A stretch of DNA of 64,000 nucleotides from Campylobacter concisus (GTDB lineage Bacteria; Campylobacterota; Campylobacteria; Campylobacterales; Campylobacteraceae). Below are positions 54,958 through 63,871 of the stretch, piece after piece. The position numbers and the translations under genes are program-made. Under the pieces are notes generated by a model. It saw nothing but the letters and a program-made list of their open reading frames with translations. It did no database searches and was not told where the DNA came from. Within the stretch, counting starts at the first letter, position 1, and each line of letters opens with the position of its first letter. The stretch lies in contig NZ_PPAW01000047.1 of the NCBI RefSeq assembly GCF_002913225.1, positions 27,023 to 91,022 on the forward strand, in the 5' to 3' direction.

Positions 54958-55701
54958 TTATTTTTTATCGTTTTTCTTTTCATCTTGTTTTAAAAATAGC
55001 TCTTTAAAGCGCTTATTTGCGTAGTCCTCGATGTCGTTTTGAAGCTGTTTATAAGCGTTTATGAGCTCATGAGCCCTATCATTTAGCGTGGTGCCAGCGC
55101 TATCTCCGCCGCCTTGCTTGGTCGTAAAGAGATCTTCTTTTAAATTTTTTTGCAAAATTTGTAGATGCGACCAGCATTTTTTATAGTTCATACCTAAAAT
55201 TTCAGCTGCCTTTGATATCGAGCCAACCTCGGCTATAACGTCTAAAACTTCGGTTTTACCCTTGCCAAATATAAGCTCGCCCTCGTCGTTCTCTATCCAA
55301 GTCTTTGTCTTTACTCTCATCTTTTTGCCTTTCTTTTCCTTAAAACAGCCTAGCTGACAGTACTTCACGTCAAAGCCGTAGTCTCTAAGCGTCGAGCGCA
55401 TGGTCTTTAGTCCGCCATTAGCTGCCGCCATCTCCCTTGCATCTTTGCAAAAAACTCTGCCCTTTTCGTCGCTCATTTCTTTTAGTTTTAGTGACAATGT
55501 AAATTTACCGCGGTCTTTATCCAAGCCACCAAACTGTCCAAGCTCGCAGTTGTCTATCTTGATGCCAAGCCTGGTTGCCTCGTCGCTCACTTCGCCAACT
55601 TCTATGCCTAGCTTATTTGCGATCTTAAAAGCCGTGCCGCAGTCAAGTTTGCCGCTTTTATTTAGCGTTTGTTTTATTAGCTCTTCTAAGTTTTTACTCA
55701 T
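54958..55701 (-). CDS. ModE-like transcriptional regulator with duplicated Cys modules
   Basis: A 247-residue protein. The C-terminal part (about 130-225) is a ModE/LysR-type winged helix: EVLDVIAEVGSISKAAEILGM then YKKCWSHLQIL and the TTKQGGGDSAGTTLND wing. Ahead of it are two related modules (about 15-57 and 78-122), each with a Cys near the start, a central helix and an ending of the type C.LG.F (NCELGQFG, YCQLGCFK). The molybdate-binding Mop domains of E. coli ModE are missing. In C. jejuni a ModE-like protein near fdhD regulates metal-oxyanion uptake, so control of tup and fdh genes is likely. The ATG at 55701 is preferred over the longer frame because it starts within fdhD (8-nt overlap). 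Confidence 0.82.
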   Translation of the reverse strand: MSKNLEELIKQTLNKSGKLDCGTAFKIANKLGIEVGEVSDEATRLGIKIDNCELGQFGGLDKDRGKFTLSLKLKEMSDEKGRVFCKDAREMAAANGGLKTMRSTLRDYGFDVKYCQLGCFKEKKGKKMRVKTKTWIENDEGELIFGKGKTEVLDVIAEVGSISKAAEILGMNYKKCWSHLQILQKNLKEDLFTTKQGGGDSAGTTLNDRAHELINAYKQLQNDIEDYANKRFKELFLKQDEKKNDKK

Positions 55702-56476
55702 AAATTCTCTCTTCGCCGCTATAAATGTTGATATTTTCGCCCCTTGCAAAGCCGCAAAGCGTGAGCTCAAATTTACGAGCGATCACCACGCCAAGGCTAG
55801 TCGGTGCTGTCCTTGAGATAAGCGCTGGGATGCCGTGCATAACGGCCTTTGCGACCATCTCTGAACTAAGCCTGCCACTCACCATCAAAAATGAATTTGC
55901 TAAGTTAGCTCCGTCTAAAACGGCCTTGCCAACGGCTTTGTCGATCGTGTTGTGCTGAGCGATATCCTCGCCTATGTAAAATTTATCTTCGCTCACAAAA
56001 AGCTTTGCCGTATGCACGCAGCCAGTCATCTCATAAAGCTCGCACTGCGTGTAAAACTCTTTCATTTGGGCAAGGATCATATCTTTGTTAAATTTAGCTC
56101 CGCTTTTTACGGCTCTTGCCGCCATCGCCTGTGGGTCGATATTTGCCGTTGAGCTTCTGCCACAGCCACTTATTATGACCTTTTCTTCATCAAACTGCTC
56201 TAGGCGTTTTTCATTCACTTTGGCGCTTACATAGACGCTTAGCTCGTCGGTTGAGAGCCTAACTTCAGTTATGTCCTCTGGCTTTGTGATGACGTTTTCG
56301 CTGATCAAATACCCCATAGCAAGCGCCTTTTGATCCGTTGGCGTTGCCATAACGGCACCAAATTTTTTGTCATTTATGTAAATTTCAAGCTTGATCTCAC
56401 GCACCAAAATATCATCAACCTGTGCTTTTTGCTCGCCTTTATATTTGATGATCTGCGTTTTATAAATCGGTTCCAT
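55694..56476 (-). CDS. fdhD: formate dehydrogenase sulfur carrier FdhD
   Basis: Passes sulfur from a cysteine desulfurase to the Mo/W-bis-MGD cofactor of formate dehydrogenase, without which the enzyme is inactive. 260 residues: N-terminal VREIKLEIYIND, the catalytic cysteine loop ISGCGRSS (one Cys; E. coli FdhD has CxxC), the GGVHTA-type motif GCVHTAKLF, and SRTAPTSLGVVIARKFELTLCGFAR. The ATG at 56476 follows AAGGAG, so the longer frame to 56497 is not needed. The 218 nt separating it from fdhB show only the fdhB terminator and AT-rich sequence. Confidence 0.93.
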   Translation of the reverse strand: MEPIYKTQIIKYKGEQKAQVDDILVREIKLEIYINDKKFGAVMATPTDQKALAMGYLISENVITKPEDITEVRLSTDELSVYVSAKVNEKRLEQFDEEKVIISGCGRSSTANIDPQAMAARAVKSGAKFNKDMILAQMKEFYTQCELYEMTGCVHTAKLFVSEDKFYIGEDIAQHNTIDKAVGKAVLDGANLANSFLMVSGRLSSEMVAKAVMHGIPALISRTAPTSLGVVIARKFELTLCGFARGENINIYSGEERIYE

Positions 56477-56669
56477 CTTGCTCCTTGAAGTTTTCACAAA
56501 TGATAGCCCAAAAAGCTAAATTTAATTTTGGATTGTAGTAAAAACTTGCTTAAACAAAGCAAAAGCTTAAACGTATTTTGATACGAAATAAACGTTATTG
56601 TGATTAAAATTTGATATGCAAGATAGGCATGTTTCTTAAAGTATAAAATTAGAGAAAATAACAAATTTT

Positions 56670-56690
56670 ATAGGTGCAAAAAGCACCTAT
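56670..56690 (-). terminator. terminator after fdhB
   Basis: ATAGGTGC / GCACCTAT 8-bp perfect stem, 5-nt loop, just past the fdhB stop on the minus strand, with T-rich sequence following. Confidence 0.7.
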
Positions 56691-56694
56691 AAAT

Positions 56695-57336
56695 TTACGC
56701 TTTTAGTTTTAGTCTGTCGCCAGCGTAGTAAGCGATCTTCCAAACAGTGGTTTGTTTTAGGTCTTTTTCGCCATAACCTCTTGCAGTAACTCTGTCATTG
56801 TAGATTTTTTCGATGACATCTGACTCGCCAACTAGTAGAGCTTTTGTAGAGCACATCGCAGCACAAACTGGCACTTTGCCCTCAGAAATTCTATCTTGTC
56901 CATATACTTCGCGCTCTTCTTCACTATTAGTTGGTAGCGGACCGCCTGCGCACATGGTGCATTTATCCATTACGCCTCTTGCACCAAAGGCACCATCTTT
57001 AGGGAATTGTGGCGCACCAAATGGGCAAGCATACAAGCAGTATCCACAGCCTATGCAGATATCTTTATCGTGAAGCACGATGCCATCAGCTCTGATGTAG
57101 AAACAATCAACTGGGCAAACAAGCGAACAAGGTGCATCTTCGCAGTGCATACATGCGATTGATGTTGAAATTTCTTTACCAGGCATACCTTCATTTAGTG
57201 TGACGACGCGGCGTCTTCTAACGCCGATAGGCAACTCATGAGCTTCATCACACGCTACCGCGCAACCGTTGCAATCAATGCATCTATCTGTGTCGCAGTA
57301 AAATTTAAGTCTATTGTTATCGTTAAATGCGCTCAT
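56695..57336 (-). CDS. fdhB: formate dehydrogenase iron-sulfur subunit
   Basis: 213-residue ferredoxin-like subunit that carries electrons from FdhA. Four cysteine clusters for [4Fe-4S] centres can be read: CIDCNGCAVAC (about 18-28), CMHCEDAPCSLVC (about 63-75), CIGCGYCLYAC (about 94-104) and CTMC...C..C (about 126-165). No membrane anchor is present, so it relies on another subunit for quinone contact. It starts one base after fdhA stops with AAAGGG upstream. Confidence 0.95.
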   Translation of the reverse strand: MSAFNDNNRLKFYCDTDRCIDCNGCAVACDEAHELPIGVRRRRVVTLNEGMPGKEISTSIACMHCEDAPCSLVCPVDCFYIRADGIVLHDKDICIGCGYCLYACPFGAPQFPKDGAFGARGVMDKCTMCAGGPLPTNSEEEREVYGQDRISEGKVPVCAAMCSTKALLVGESDVIEKIYNDRVTARGYGEKDLKQTTVWKIAYYAGDRLKLKA

Positions 57337-57337
57337 A

Positions 57338-60160
57338 TTATGCCCTTTCTATGCGGCAAAGACCGCCTTTTGTTTCTGGAATTTGAGTGTTGATATCATA
57401 TCCATAGTTTGTTACGGTATTTGCACTCTCACCAACCGCAAATGGTAAAGTTCCTTCTGGGAAATTTCCAGTCATATCAACACCTTGCATATATCCAGCC
57501 CAGTGGAATGGCAAGAAGATCATATCAGGCTTGACCGATGGCACGATCCTTGCACGAACCTTGATCTTAGTGCCCTCAGGTGAATGAACCCAAACAAAAT
57601 CCCAATTTTTAATGCCATGTTTAGCCGCTAGCTCTGGGTGGATGTCGGCAAACATCTCAGGCGTAATGCGTGATAGATACTTACTAGCACGCGTCTCCAT
57701 ACCAGCACCACTGAAATTTACAAGACGAGCTGTAATAAGGTTGATAGGGAATTCTTTTGAGAAGTCCTTGCTTTGTTGCAAGCTTTCAAATTTAGTATCA
57801 ACGCGGTATTGTTTTGCTTTATCTTTAAAGCTTGGATACTTCTTGGCTAGATCTGGTCTCGGTGAGTGGATCGGCTCTCTGTGTTGAGGGATCTGATCAG
57901 CAAATGTCCAAACGATAGTTCTAGCACGTGCATTGCCATACGGAGCGATGTTTTTCTCCAAACATTTTGTTGCTATGATATTACTATCATCAGTTGACCA
58001 GCTAGCTCCGATCCTTGCTTTTTCATCATCAGTTAGTGTGATGCCTAAAATTTTCTCGATATTGTCTTTTTTGATCTCAGGATATCCGCCATTTATAGAT
58101 GAACCAACTGGCGCTGAGCCTTCAGCTGCTAGCTGACTAACACCGTTGTGCTCTAAACCAAAGCGGTTTCTAAAGCCCATTCCGCCTTCGCGAACTGATT
58201 TATGTGTATCATAAAGTATTGGGCTACCTGGGTGATTTTCTGTCCAGCATGGCCATGGAAGTCCGTAGTATTCGCCTTCAACAGGAGTGCCTGGCTTGCC
58301 AAGAGATGTTACTTCATCAAATTTATCCCAGTTCTCTTGGTGGCGTTTCAAGCGCTCAGGTGTCCAGCCAGTCATACCGATAGTTTTTATAATATTTGCT
58401 ATCTCGTGAGTAGCAGCTTCTGGCCACTCTATCTTACCATCAGCGTCCCTTATAGTGCGAGTTAGCTCGTCATAAAAGCCTATGCGTTTAGCTAGTTCAA
58501 ATAACAATTCATGATCAGGTATGCTCTCATAAAGTGGTTTGCATACTTGGCTTCTCCATTGACCACTTCTGTTTGTAGCTACGACTGTGCCGCTAGTTTC
58601 ATACTGAGTTGAAGCAGGTATGATATATACATTATCTTTTTTATTTGTTATAACGGCAGCGTCATTTACAAACGGATCTACACAAACAAGCAACTCAAGT
58701 GCATCAAGACCCTCTTGAACCTTTGCTTGTTGTGCAGTAGATGTGATACCATTTCCTATAACTACAAGAGCTTTTAGGCTATCTCCTGCATTATCGATCG
58801 CATCATTGCCATCTTTACCATTTAGCGTACCAGCCCACCAGCGTGCAAGTGAAAATCCTGGCTTAAACATCCACTCAGGCTTGATAAAATTCTTTTGCAA
58901 CCACTCGAAATCAACCTTCCACATTTTTGCAAAATATTTCCAGCTTCCTTCATTTTTAGGGTAATAACCAGGTAGGTTGTCTGGTAAATTTGCCATATCA
59001 GTTGCACCTTGAACGTTATCGTGGCCTCTTAGGATGTTACATCCGCCGCCACTTACGCCCATGTTGCCAAGCACTAGTTGCAAGATCGGAGCTATACGAG
59101 TGTTTGAGCTACCTATTGTGTGCTGAGTTAGACCCATCGCCCAAACGACTGAGCCAGGGCGGTTTTTAGCATAAATTTCTGTGATCTCTTTAAGAGTTGC
59201 AGCTGGCACTCCAGTCACATCTTCAACGACTTCTGGTGTCCATTTTGCAGCCTCTTCACGAATCAGATCCATACCATAAACACGGTCATCAATAAATTTC
59301 TTATCCTCCCAGCCATTTTCAAAGATGAGATTCATCATACCATATACAAAAGGTATATCCGTTCCTGGGCGAATTTGTGCGAAATAATCAGCCTTTGCAG
59401 CTGTTCTTGTATATCTTGGATCGATTACTATTAACTTAGCGCCCTTTTCTTTTGCTTTTAAAAAGTGTCTAAAGCCAACTGGGTGATTGACCGCTGGGTT
59501 TGATCCGATTATAAAAATAGACTTCGCGTTTTGGATATCTCCAAGGTGATTTGTCATAGCTCCATAACCCCAAGTATTCGCCACACCGGCGACTGTAGAG
59601 CTGTGTCAAAGACGTGCTTGGTGATCTAGGTTGTTTGTCCCAAACATCGCAACGAATTTGCTTATATAATAGCTTTGCTCGTTGCAGTCTTTTGCTGATC
59701 CTAAAAACATTACTTGCTCTGGATTTTTCTCGCGGTAAGCTTTTAGTTTTGCACCGATCTCGTCAAGTGCTTGCGTCATAGAGATGCGTTGCCACTTGCC
59801 ACCAACTTTTTTCATCGGATATTTTACACGGCAGTGTGAGCGCACCATATCGATAACGTCTGCTCCTTTACAGCAGTGACCACCAGCACTTACTGGGTGA
59901 TCTTGTGCTACTTCTTGGCGCACCCAAACACCGTTTTCTACCTCTGCTAACACTCCGCATCCTACAGAGCAAACTGTGCAGACAGTTTTTACTATTTTTG
60001 AGTCTGGAAATGGGTTTGCCATCTCTTGAGCTGTTGCTTCTCTTGTGACATTGCTTGCTGCAAAGCCGGCCGCTCCACTAGCGCCCGCTAATGCAGCCAT
60101 TTTTAAAAACGATCTACGGCCGATGTTGTTTGGCGTAGCGTTTAATATAGCTTCAGACAT
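57338..60160 (-). CDS. fdhA: formate dehydrogenase catalytic subunit, selenocysteine-containing
   Basis: Oxidises formate to CO2 in the periplasm at a Mo- or W-bis-MGD centre. The frame is interrupted only by TGA at 59606-59608, in the context ARL-TGA-HSSTVAG. This is where formate dehydrogenases carry selenocysteine (RV-U-HGPTVA in E. coli), and a SECIS-like hairpin follows, so it is read as Sec (residue 185 of 940). The N-terminus has a Tat signal RRSFLK (about 15-20) and hydrophobic stretch; the [4Fe-4S] cysteines CTVCSVGC (about 60-67) and CC in GGHCCKG follow. Downstream are MGD-binding motifs such as GSNPAVNHPVG and GRAMGLTQHT-like WAMGLTQHT. The ATG at 60160 is preferred to 60166 because AAAGG lies 6 nt before it. 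Cotranscribed with the Tat small protein, TorD-like gene and fdhB. Confidence 0.95.
59578..59608 (-). promoter_or_regulatory. selenocysteine UGA codon and SECIS-like hairpin in fdhA
   Basis: On the minus strand the UGA (59608-59606) is followed after 13 nt by the stem UCGCC / GGCGA with apical loop GGUGU (59587-59583). The distance from UGA to loop (18 nt) equals that in E. coli fdhF, whose loop is GGUCU. A lower pairing of AGCUCUA with UGGAGCU further down is possible. It should recruit SelB. Confidence 0.85.
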
Positions 60161-60190
60161 TTTCATCCTTTCTTAAATTTCTATCAAATT

Positions 60191-60364
60191 TTATTTTGCT
60201 TGTTTGTAGTAAAGTTCCCAGTATTTGCTTCTTTTGTAAAGCACTTCGGTCTTTTTACTCTTTCCTGATTTTAAATTTTCATCAGCATTTGCTGCTACAG
60301 CACCGCTTGCTGCTACAGCGCCAACTAGACCGACTTTTTTTAGAAATTCGCGTCTATTTTGCAT
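60191..60364 (-). CDS. small twin-arginine formate dehydrogenase accessory protein (57 aa)
   Basis: A 57-residue protein too short for most gene finders. It opens with a Tat motif (NRREFLKKVG, residues 3-12), a hydrophobic Ala/Val/Gly helix (about 13-26) and a charged tail with KYWELYYKQ. Similar small Tat proteins precede fdhA in other epsilonproteobacteria (Cj1513c in C. jejuni as I recall) and in many Fdh operons. They are thought to join or help export the complex. The ATG overlaps the end of the TorD-like gene by 11 nt, and fdhA starts about 30 nt after its stop. Confidence 0.88.
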   Translation of the reverse strand: MQNRREFLKKVGLVGAVAASGAVAANADENLKSGKSKKTEVLYKRSKYWELYYKQAK

Positions 60365-61049
60365 ATGTACCCTCCGTTCTTAGTTTTCTTATCCTGTTTT
60401 TTTCTCTTCTTATGCTTTCAGATCTTGAAAGACCATCGCTCTTTTTGTGGTCTATCTTGACTGGTTTTGGTGAGTTTAGTGCCACGCGCTCAAACGCGAT
60501 AAATTCGTTTAGCAAAACGGCCACATCCTTGTAAATTTCGCTATTTTTATGCTCATATAAATTCTCTATAAACTCATCAATGTTTGGATTTATAATATTT
60601 TTAAAAAGCTCCTCTTCGCACTCGTCAAATTTACCGATAAACTCGTTCATAAGCGTAAAGACAAAGCCCACGTTATCTTCATTCTCTTTAAATTTACTCT
60701 CATCTCTTCTGATGTTTGTCTTAGCTAAAATTTTACGCACATTAGCGCAAGCATGACCCACTTCATATCCTTCATCGTAAAAAGAGAGCGAGTTTCGAAG
60801 CGGACTTGGCGGAGTGTGAAAAATGTCATCAAATTCGGTGATCAAATTCTCTGGATTTTTTTCATTAAATTTACTTTTTATATTAGTAGCGGCTTGCGAC
60901 ACTTCATCGTTTAAGCTATATTCTTCAATGAGATCAAGCATTTTACTAAGGCCATCAAATCTCTTTTCATCTTCACTAAATACGAAGAATTTAGAGAAAG
61001 TAGCGTAGTAAAGTTTTCTGCCAGCTGCAAATTCCTCTTTTGTGCTCAC
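60354..61049 (-). CDS. TorD/DmsD-like chaperone for formate dehydrogenase
   Basis: A 231-residue cytoplasmic helical protein of the TorD redox-enzyme maturation family, expected to hold FdhA until cofactor insertion and Tat export. Visible: RKLYYATFSKFFVFSEDEKRF at the start (first helices), the HTPPSPLRNSLSFYDEGYEVG segment (typically the conserved P-x-S-x-Y/D-E region) and a basic C-terminus. The frame continues to 61079 with another GTG; the GTG at 61049 is chosen because AAGGA lies 5 nt before it. First gene of the fdh operon; the upstream 215 nt contain a possible -10 (TATAGT, 61089-61084 on the minus strand). Confidence 0.82.
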   Translation of the reverse strand: MSTKEEFAAGRKLYYATFSKFFVFSEDEKRFDGLSKMLDLIEEYSLNDEVSQAATNIKSKFNEKNPENLITEFDDIFHTPPSPLRNSLSFYDEGYEVGHACANVRKILAKTNIRRDESKFKENEDNVGFVFTLMNEFIGKFDECEEELFKNIINPNIDEFIENLYEHKNSEIYKDVAVLLNEFIAFERVALNSPKPVKIDHKKSDGLSRSESIRREKNRIRKLRTEGTYAK

Positions 61050-61294
61050 CTTTTTCCTTAAATAGTTTTTTAATGACACTGAAACTATACAATTAATTGC
61101 CTTATTAATGTGGCTTAAAATAAAATAAATTAGAAAAGTTAAAAAAAGCTTAAATATGCCTTATGTGCATATTTAAAAACGCCATTTTTAGGAGGTTATA
61201 AAAAATATGATTTTTTAGCATGATTATTAAAATTTAGCTCTTTTTTGATATCCATTTTTAAATTTGGACTAAATTTAAAGAGTGGGAGTAAATT

Positions 61295-62248
61295 TTACTC
61301 CAAAGCTAGCATCGAGCCATCTTCAAATTCTAAAAATACTCTCTCGCCGATCTTTGTAATTTCATCATCATGGCTAAAAATTTTGATCAAAAAGTCGCCA
61401 ACTTTGACCTTCAAAAGCTTTTCATCGCCCATGTAGAGCGAGGCCGAGTGCAAAATCCCTGAAATTTGACCCTCACCACCTGTTTTAGAAATTTTTATCT
61501 TGCTTGGGTTGATCGTGATCTTGCTTTTGCCTTTAAAATTTGAAGGTAAATTTAGCTTCGCATCATCGCCAAAGCTTAGCACGCCATCCTCTATCTCAAA
61601 TATATTTTTGTATTCAAACTCGCAGACCCTGCCTTTGTGCAAAAACACGCACTCGTTTGCTAGCATGCTAAGCCATTTTTCGTCGTGACTTGCGATCACA
61701 AAGCCGCAGCCATATTTCTCGTGCATCAAATTTATAGCCTTGCTAAATAGCTTTGAAGTAGCGATATCAACGCTGTTTGTCGGCTCATCAAGCAGATAAA
61801 ATGGCGCTCTTAAAGAAAGTGCCAAAGCAAATGCGATGCGCTGCGTTTGTCCAGAGCTTAGCTCAAAGTGGCGCTTGTCTAAAAATTTCTCATCAAGTCC
61901 CACAAGTGCCAGAGCTTCGCTGGTTCGCTCCTCAAATTCGCTTAGCAAATTTCTACTTTTTAAGATGACTTTGAAATTTTCTCTAACACTTCTTTTTAAA
62001 AGGGCAGGCTCAGGTAGTAAAACGCAAATTTTACGTAGCATTTCAAGGCTTGGTTTATTTTCTCCCCAGAGTGAAATTTCCCCACCATTTGGGCTTTGCA
62101 AGCGTGAGAGCACTCGTATTAGCGTGCTTTTGCCACTGCCGTTGCTGCCCATTAGAGCGGTTATCTTTTTTGTGTTTATATCAAGGCTTGGGATATTTAG
62201 GATCTCGCTTTTGCCGTAGTTTAGGTGTAAATTTCTTATCTTTATCAA
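61295..62248 (-). CDS. tupC: tungstate ABC transporter ATP-binding protein
   Basis: ATPase of the TupABC tungstate importer. 317 residues: Walker A GSNGSGKST (about 35-43), signature LSSGQTQRIAFA (about 132-143), Walker B FYLLDEPT (about 152-159), His in ASHDEKW. The C-terminal part (about 225-317) is an extra regulatory domain of TOBE type, with segments like INPSKIKISKTGGEGQISG. Start is TTG with AGGAG upstream. It follows tupB after 9 nt. Confidence 0.9.
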   Translation of the reverse strand: MIKIRNLHLNYGKSEILNIPSLDINTKKITALMGSNGSGKSTLIRVLSRLQSPNGGEISLWGENKPSLEMLRKICVLLPEPALLKRSVRENFKVILKSRNLLSEFEERTSEALALVGLDEKFLDKRHFELSSGQTQRIAFALALSLRAPFYLLDEPTNSVDIATSKLFSKAINLMHEKYGCGFVIASHDEKWLSMLANECVFLHKGRVCEFEYKNIFEIEDGVLSFGDDAKLNLPSNFKGKSKITINPSKIKISKTGGEGQISGILHSASLYMGDEKLLKVKVGDFLIKIFSHDDEITKIGERVFLEFEDGSMLALE

Positions 62249-62257
62249 AATTTGCTC

Positions 62258-62950
62258 CTATTTGTCTAGTTTTCTTAATGCAAAGATCGCTAAATTTACT
62301 AAAAATGCGATAAATATCAAAACCATCGCGAGCGCTATACCCATGGCAAATTCGCCCTTGTTTGTTTCAAGCGAAACGGCTGTGGTGATCGTTCTAGTAA
62401 AATACTTGATGTTGCCGCCTATCATCATCGCAACGCCCACTTCAGCCACGATCCTGCCGTAGGCTGTGGCGATAACTACCATGAGAGCGTAGCGCAGCTC
62501 GTAAAGCACACAGCAAACTAGCTTTGCTGGCGCAAGGCGTAAATTTAGGATAGTTAGATAGTGCTTTCTATCCATATTTTCAACCACGCTTGCAGTAAGC
62601 GAGATGATGATAGGAAGGGCAAGCACAAACTGGCCTAGCATGACCGCTTTTAGCGTAAATAGTAAATTTAGGCTGCCAAGAGGGCCGTTTCTAGTGATAA
62701 ATGCGTATAAAATAAGACCAATGGCAACCGTTGGCATGGCTAGAGCTGTGTCACTTAAAAGGCGTAAAATTTTGCGGCCCCTAAAGTCATAAAATCCAAG
62801 TATAAAACCAAGCGGAAAGCCTACAACAACAGCAAAAAGTATCGACACGCTTGATGTGTAAAGGGTAGCCTTGATGGCTGAATATGTTTCAAGATTGCCG
62901 TTTAAAAGTAGATTAAAGGCTTCTACAAAGCCATTAAGTAAAAAATCCAA
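62258..62950 (-). CDS. tupB: tungstate ABC transporter permease
   Basis: Membrane subunit, 230 residues with about five hydrophobic helices. The cytoplasmic coupling loop lies in VVENMDRKHYLTILNLRLAPAK (about 120-142), an EAA-type loop of the TupB/ModB-like permeases, and the PLGFILGFYDFRGRK loop precedes helix 2. It starts with TTG after AGGAAAG and shares a 75-nt divergent promoter region with tupA. Assignment rests on the tupA partner. Confidence 0.9.
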   Translation of the reverse strand: MDFLLNGFVEAFNLLLNGNLETYSAIKATLYTSSVSILFAVVVGFPLGFILGFYDFRGRKILRLLSDTALAMPTVAIGLILYAFITRNGPLGSLNLLFTLKAVMLGQFVLALPIIISLTASVVENMDRKHYLTILNLRLAPAKLVCCVLYELRYALMVVIATAYGRIVAEVGVAMMIGGNIKYFTRTITTAVSLETNKGEFAMGIALAMVLIFIAFLVNLAIFALRKLDK

Positions 62951-62993
62951 TTATTCTTTCCTAGCATATTTCTTAAGATTATTTTAAATGTGC

Positions 62994-62999
62994 TATAAT
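62994..62999 (+). promoter_or_regulatory. -10 box of tupA in the divergent tup promoter region
   Basis: TATAAT 26 nt before the tupA ATG. The 75-nt region (62951-63025) must also hold the tupBC promoter and any operator for the ModE-like regulator; no clear palindrome is visible. Confidence 0.6.
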
Positions 63000-63025
63000 A
63001 TCACAATTTTTTTTAAAGGAGAAAA

Positions 63026-63844
63026 ATGAAAAAGATTATTTTAGGCTCACTAGCAGCCGCAGTTTTGGCGTTTGGCGCTGATAATGAACTAATCATGGCG
63101 ACTACAACAAGTACAGACAACACTGGTTTGCTTGATGCGATCTATCCAGCTTATAAAGCAAAAACAGGTGTTGATATAAAATGGACAGCTGTTGGTACAG
63201 GTGCAGCTCTAAAGCTTGGCGAAGACTGCAACGCTGACATACTTTTCGTTCACTCACCAAAAGTTGAGAAAGAATTTGTAGAAAAAGGCTTTGGCTTAAA
63301 AAGAAATGCCGTAATGTACAATGACTTTGTCGTTATCGCTGATAAATCAATCGCTGATAAATTTAAAGGTAAAGATATCAAACAAAGCTTTGAGCTTATC
63401 AAAAAAGATGGTATCAAATTCTTCTCACGTGGCGACAAATCAGGCACAGATAATAAAGAAAAAGGCATCTGGAAAAAGATCGCTGGCGAAGTCCCTGAAA
63501 AAGATAGCTGGTATATGCAAACAGGTCAAGGCATGCTAGCTACGATAAATGCTGCTGCTGAGCAAAAAGGCGTTACATTTACTGACCGCGGTACTTACAT
63601 TAAATATGAAGCAAACCAAAAAGGTCATCCTGAGATGGTCATCATCAATGAGGGCGACAACGACCTTAAAAATTTCTACTCTCTAATCGCAGTAAATCCA
63701 AAACACTGCCCTAAAACCGACATCGAAAATGCAGAGAAATTTATAAAATGGGCAACAAGCGAAGAGGGTCAGAAATTTATAGGCGACTTCAAACTTCTTG
63801 ATAAGCCACTTTTCACTCCAGACGCAAACACACGCAAAAACTAA
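63026..63844 (+). CDS. tupA: tungstate-binding protein of the Tup ABC importer
   Basis: Periplasmic solute-binding protein of 272 residues with a signal peptide (about 1-18, ending AFGAD). The TupA ligand-loop signature MATTTSTDNTGLLDAI (about 25-40) and SRGDKSGTDNKEKGIW (about 132-147) are present; TupA proteins bind tungstate far more tightly than molybdate. AAAGGAG precedes the ATG. Divergent from tupBC. Tungstate supply fits the neighbouring formate dehydrogenase. Confidence 0.95.
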   Translation: MKKIILGSLAAAVLAFGADNELIMATTTSTDNTGLLDAIYPAYKAKTGVDIKWTAVGTGAALKLGEDCNADILFVHSPKVEKEFVEKGFGLKRNAVMYNDFVVIADKSIADKFKGKDIKQSFELIKKDGIKFFSRGDKSGTDNKEKGIWKKIAGEVPEKDSWYMQTGQGMLATINAAAEQKGVTFTDRGTYIKYEANQKGHPEMVIINEGDNDLKNFYSLIAVNPKHCPKTDIENAEKFIKWATSEEGQKFIGDFKLLDKPLFTPDANTRKN

Positions 63845-63850
63845 TTCAAA

Positions 63851-63871
63851 GGGCGAGCAATCGCCCATCTT
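63851..63871 (+). terminator. terminator after tupA
   Basis: GGGCGA / TCGCCC perfect stem with a GCAA tetraloop followed by ATCTTTTT, 6 nt after the stop. From here to the window end (64000) I see no gene. Confidence 0.85.

Noticed and set aside
59606..60166. Frameshifted or split fdhA
   Set aside because: The interruption is a single in-frame TGA at the selenocysteine position with a SECIS-like hairpin, and similarity continues uninterrupted on both sides.
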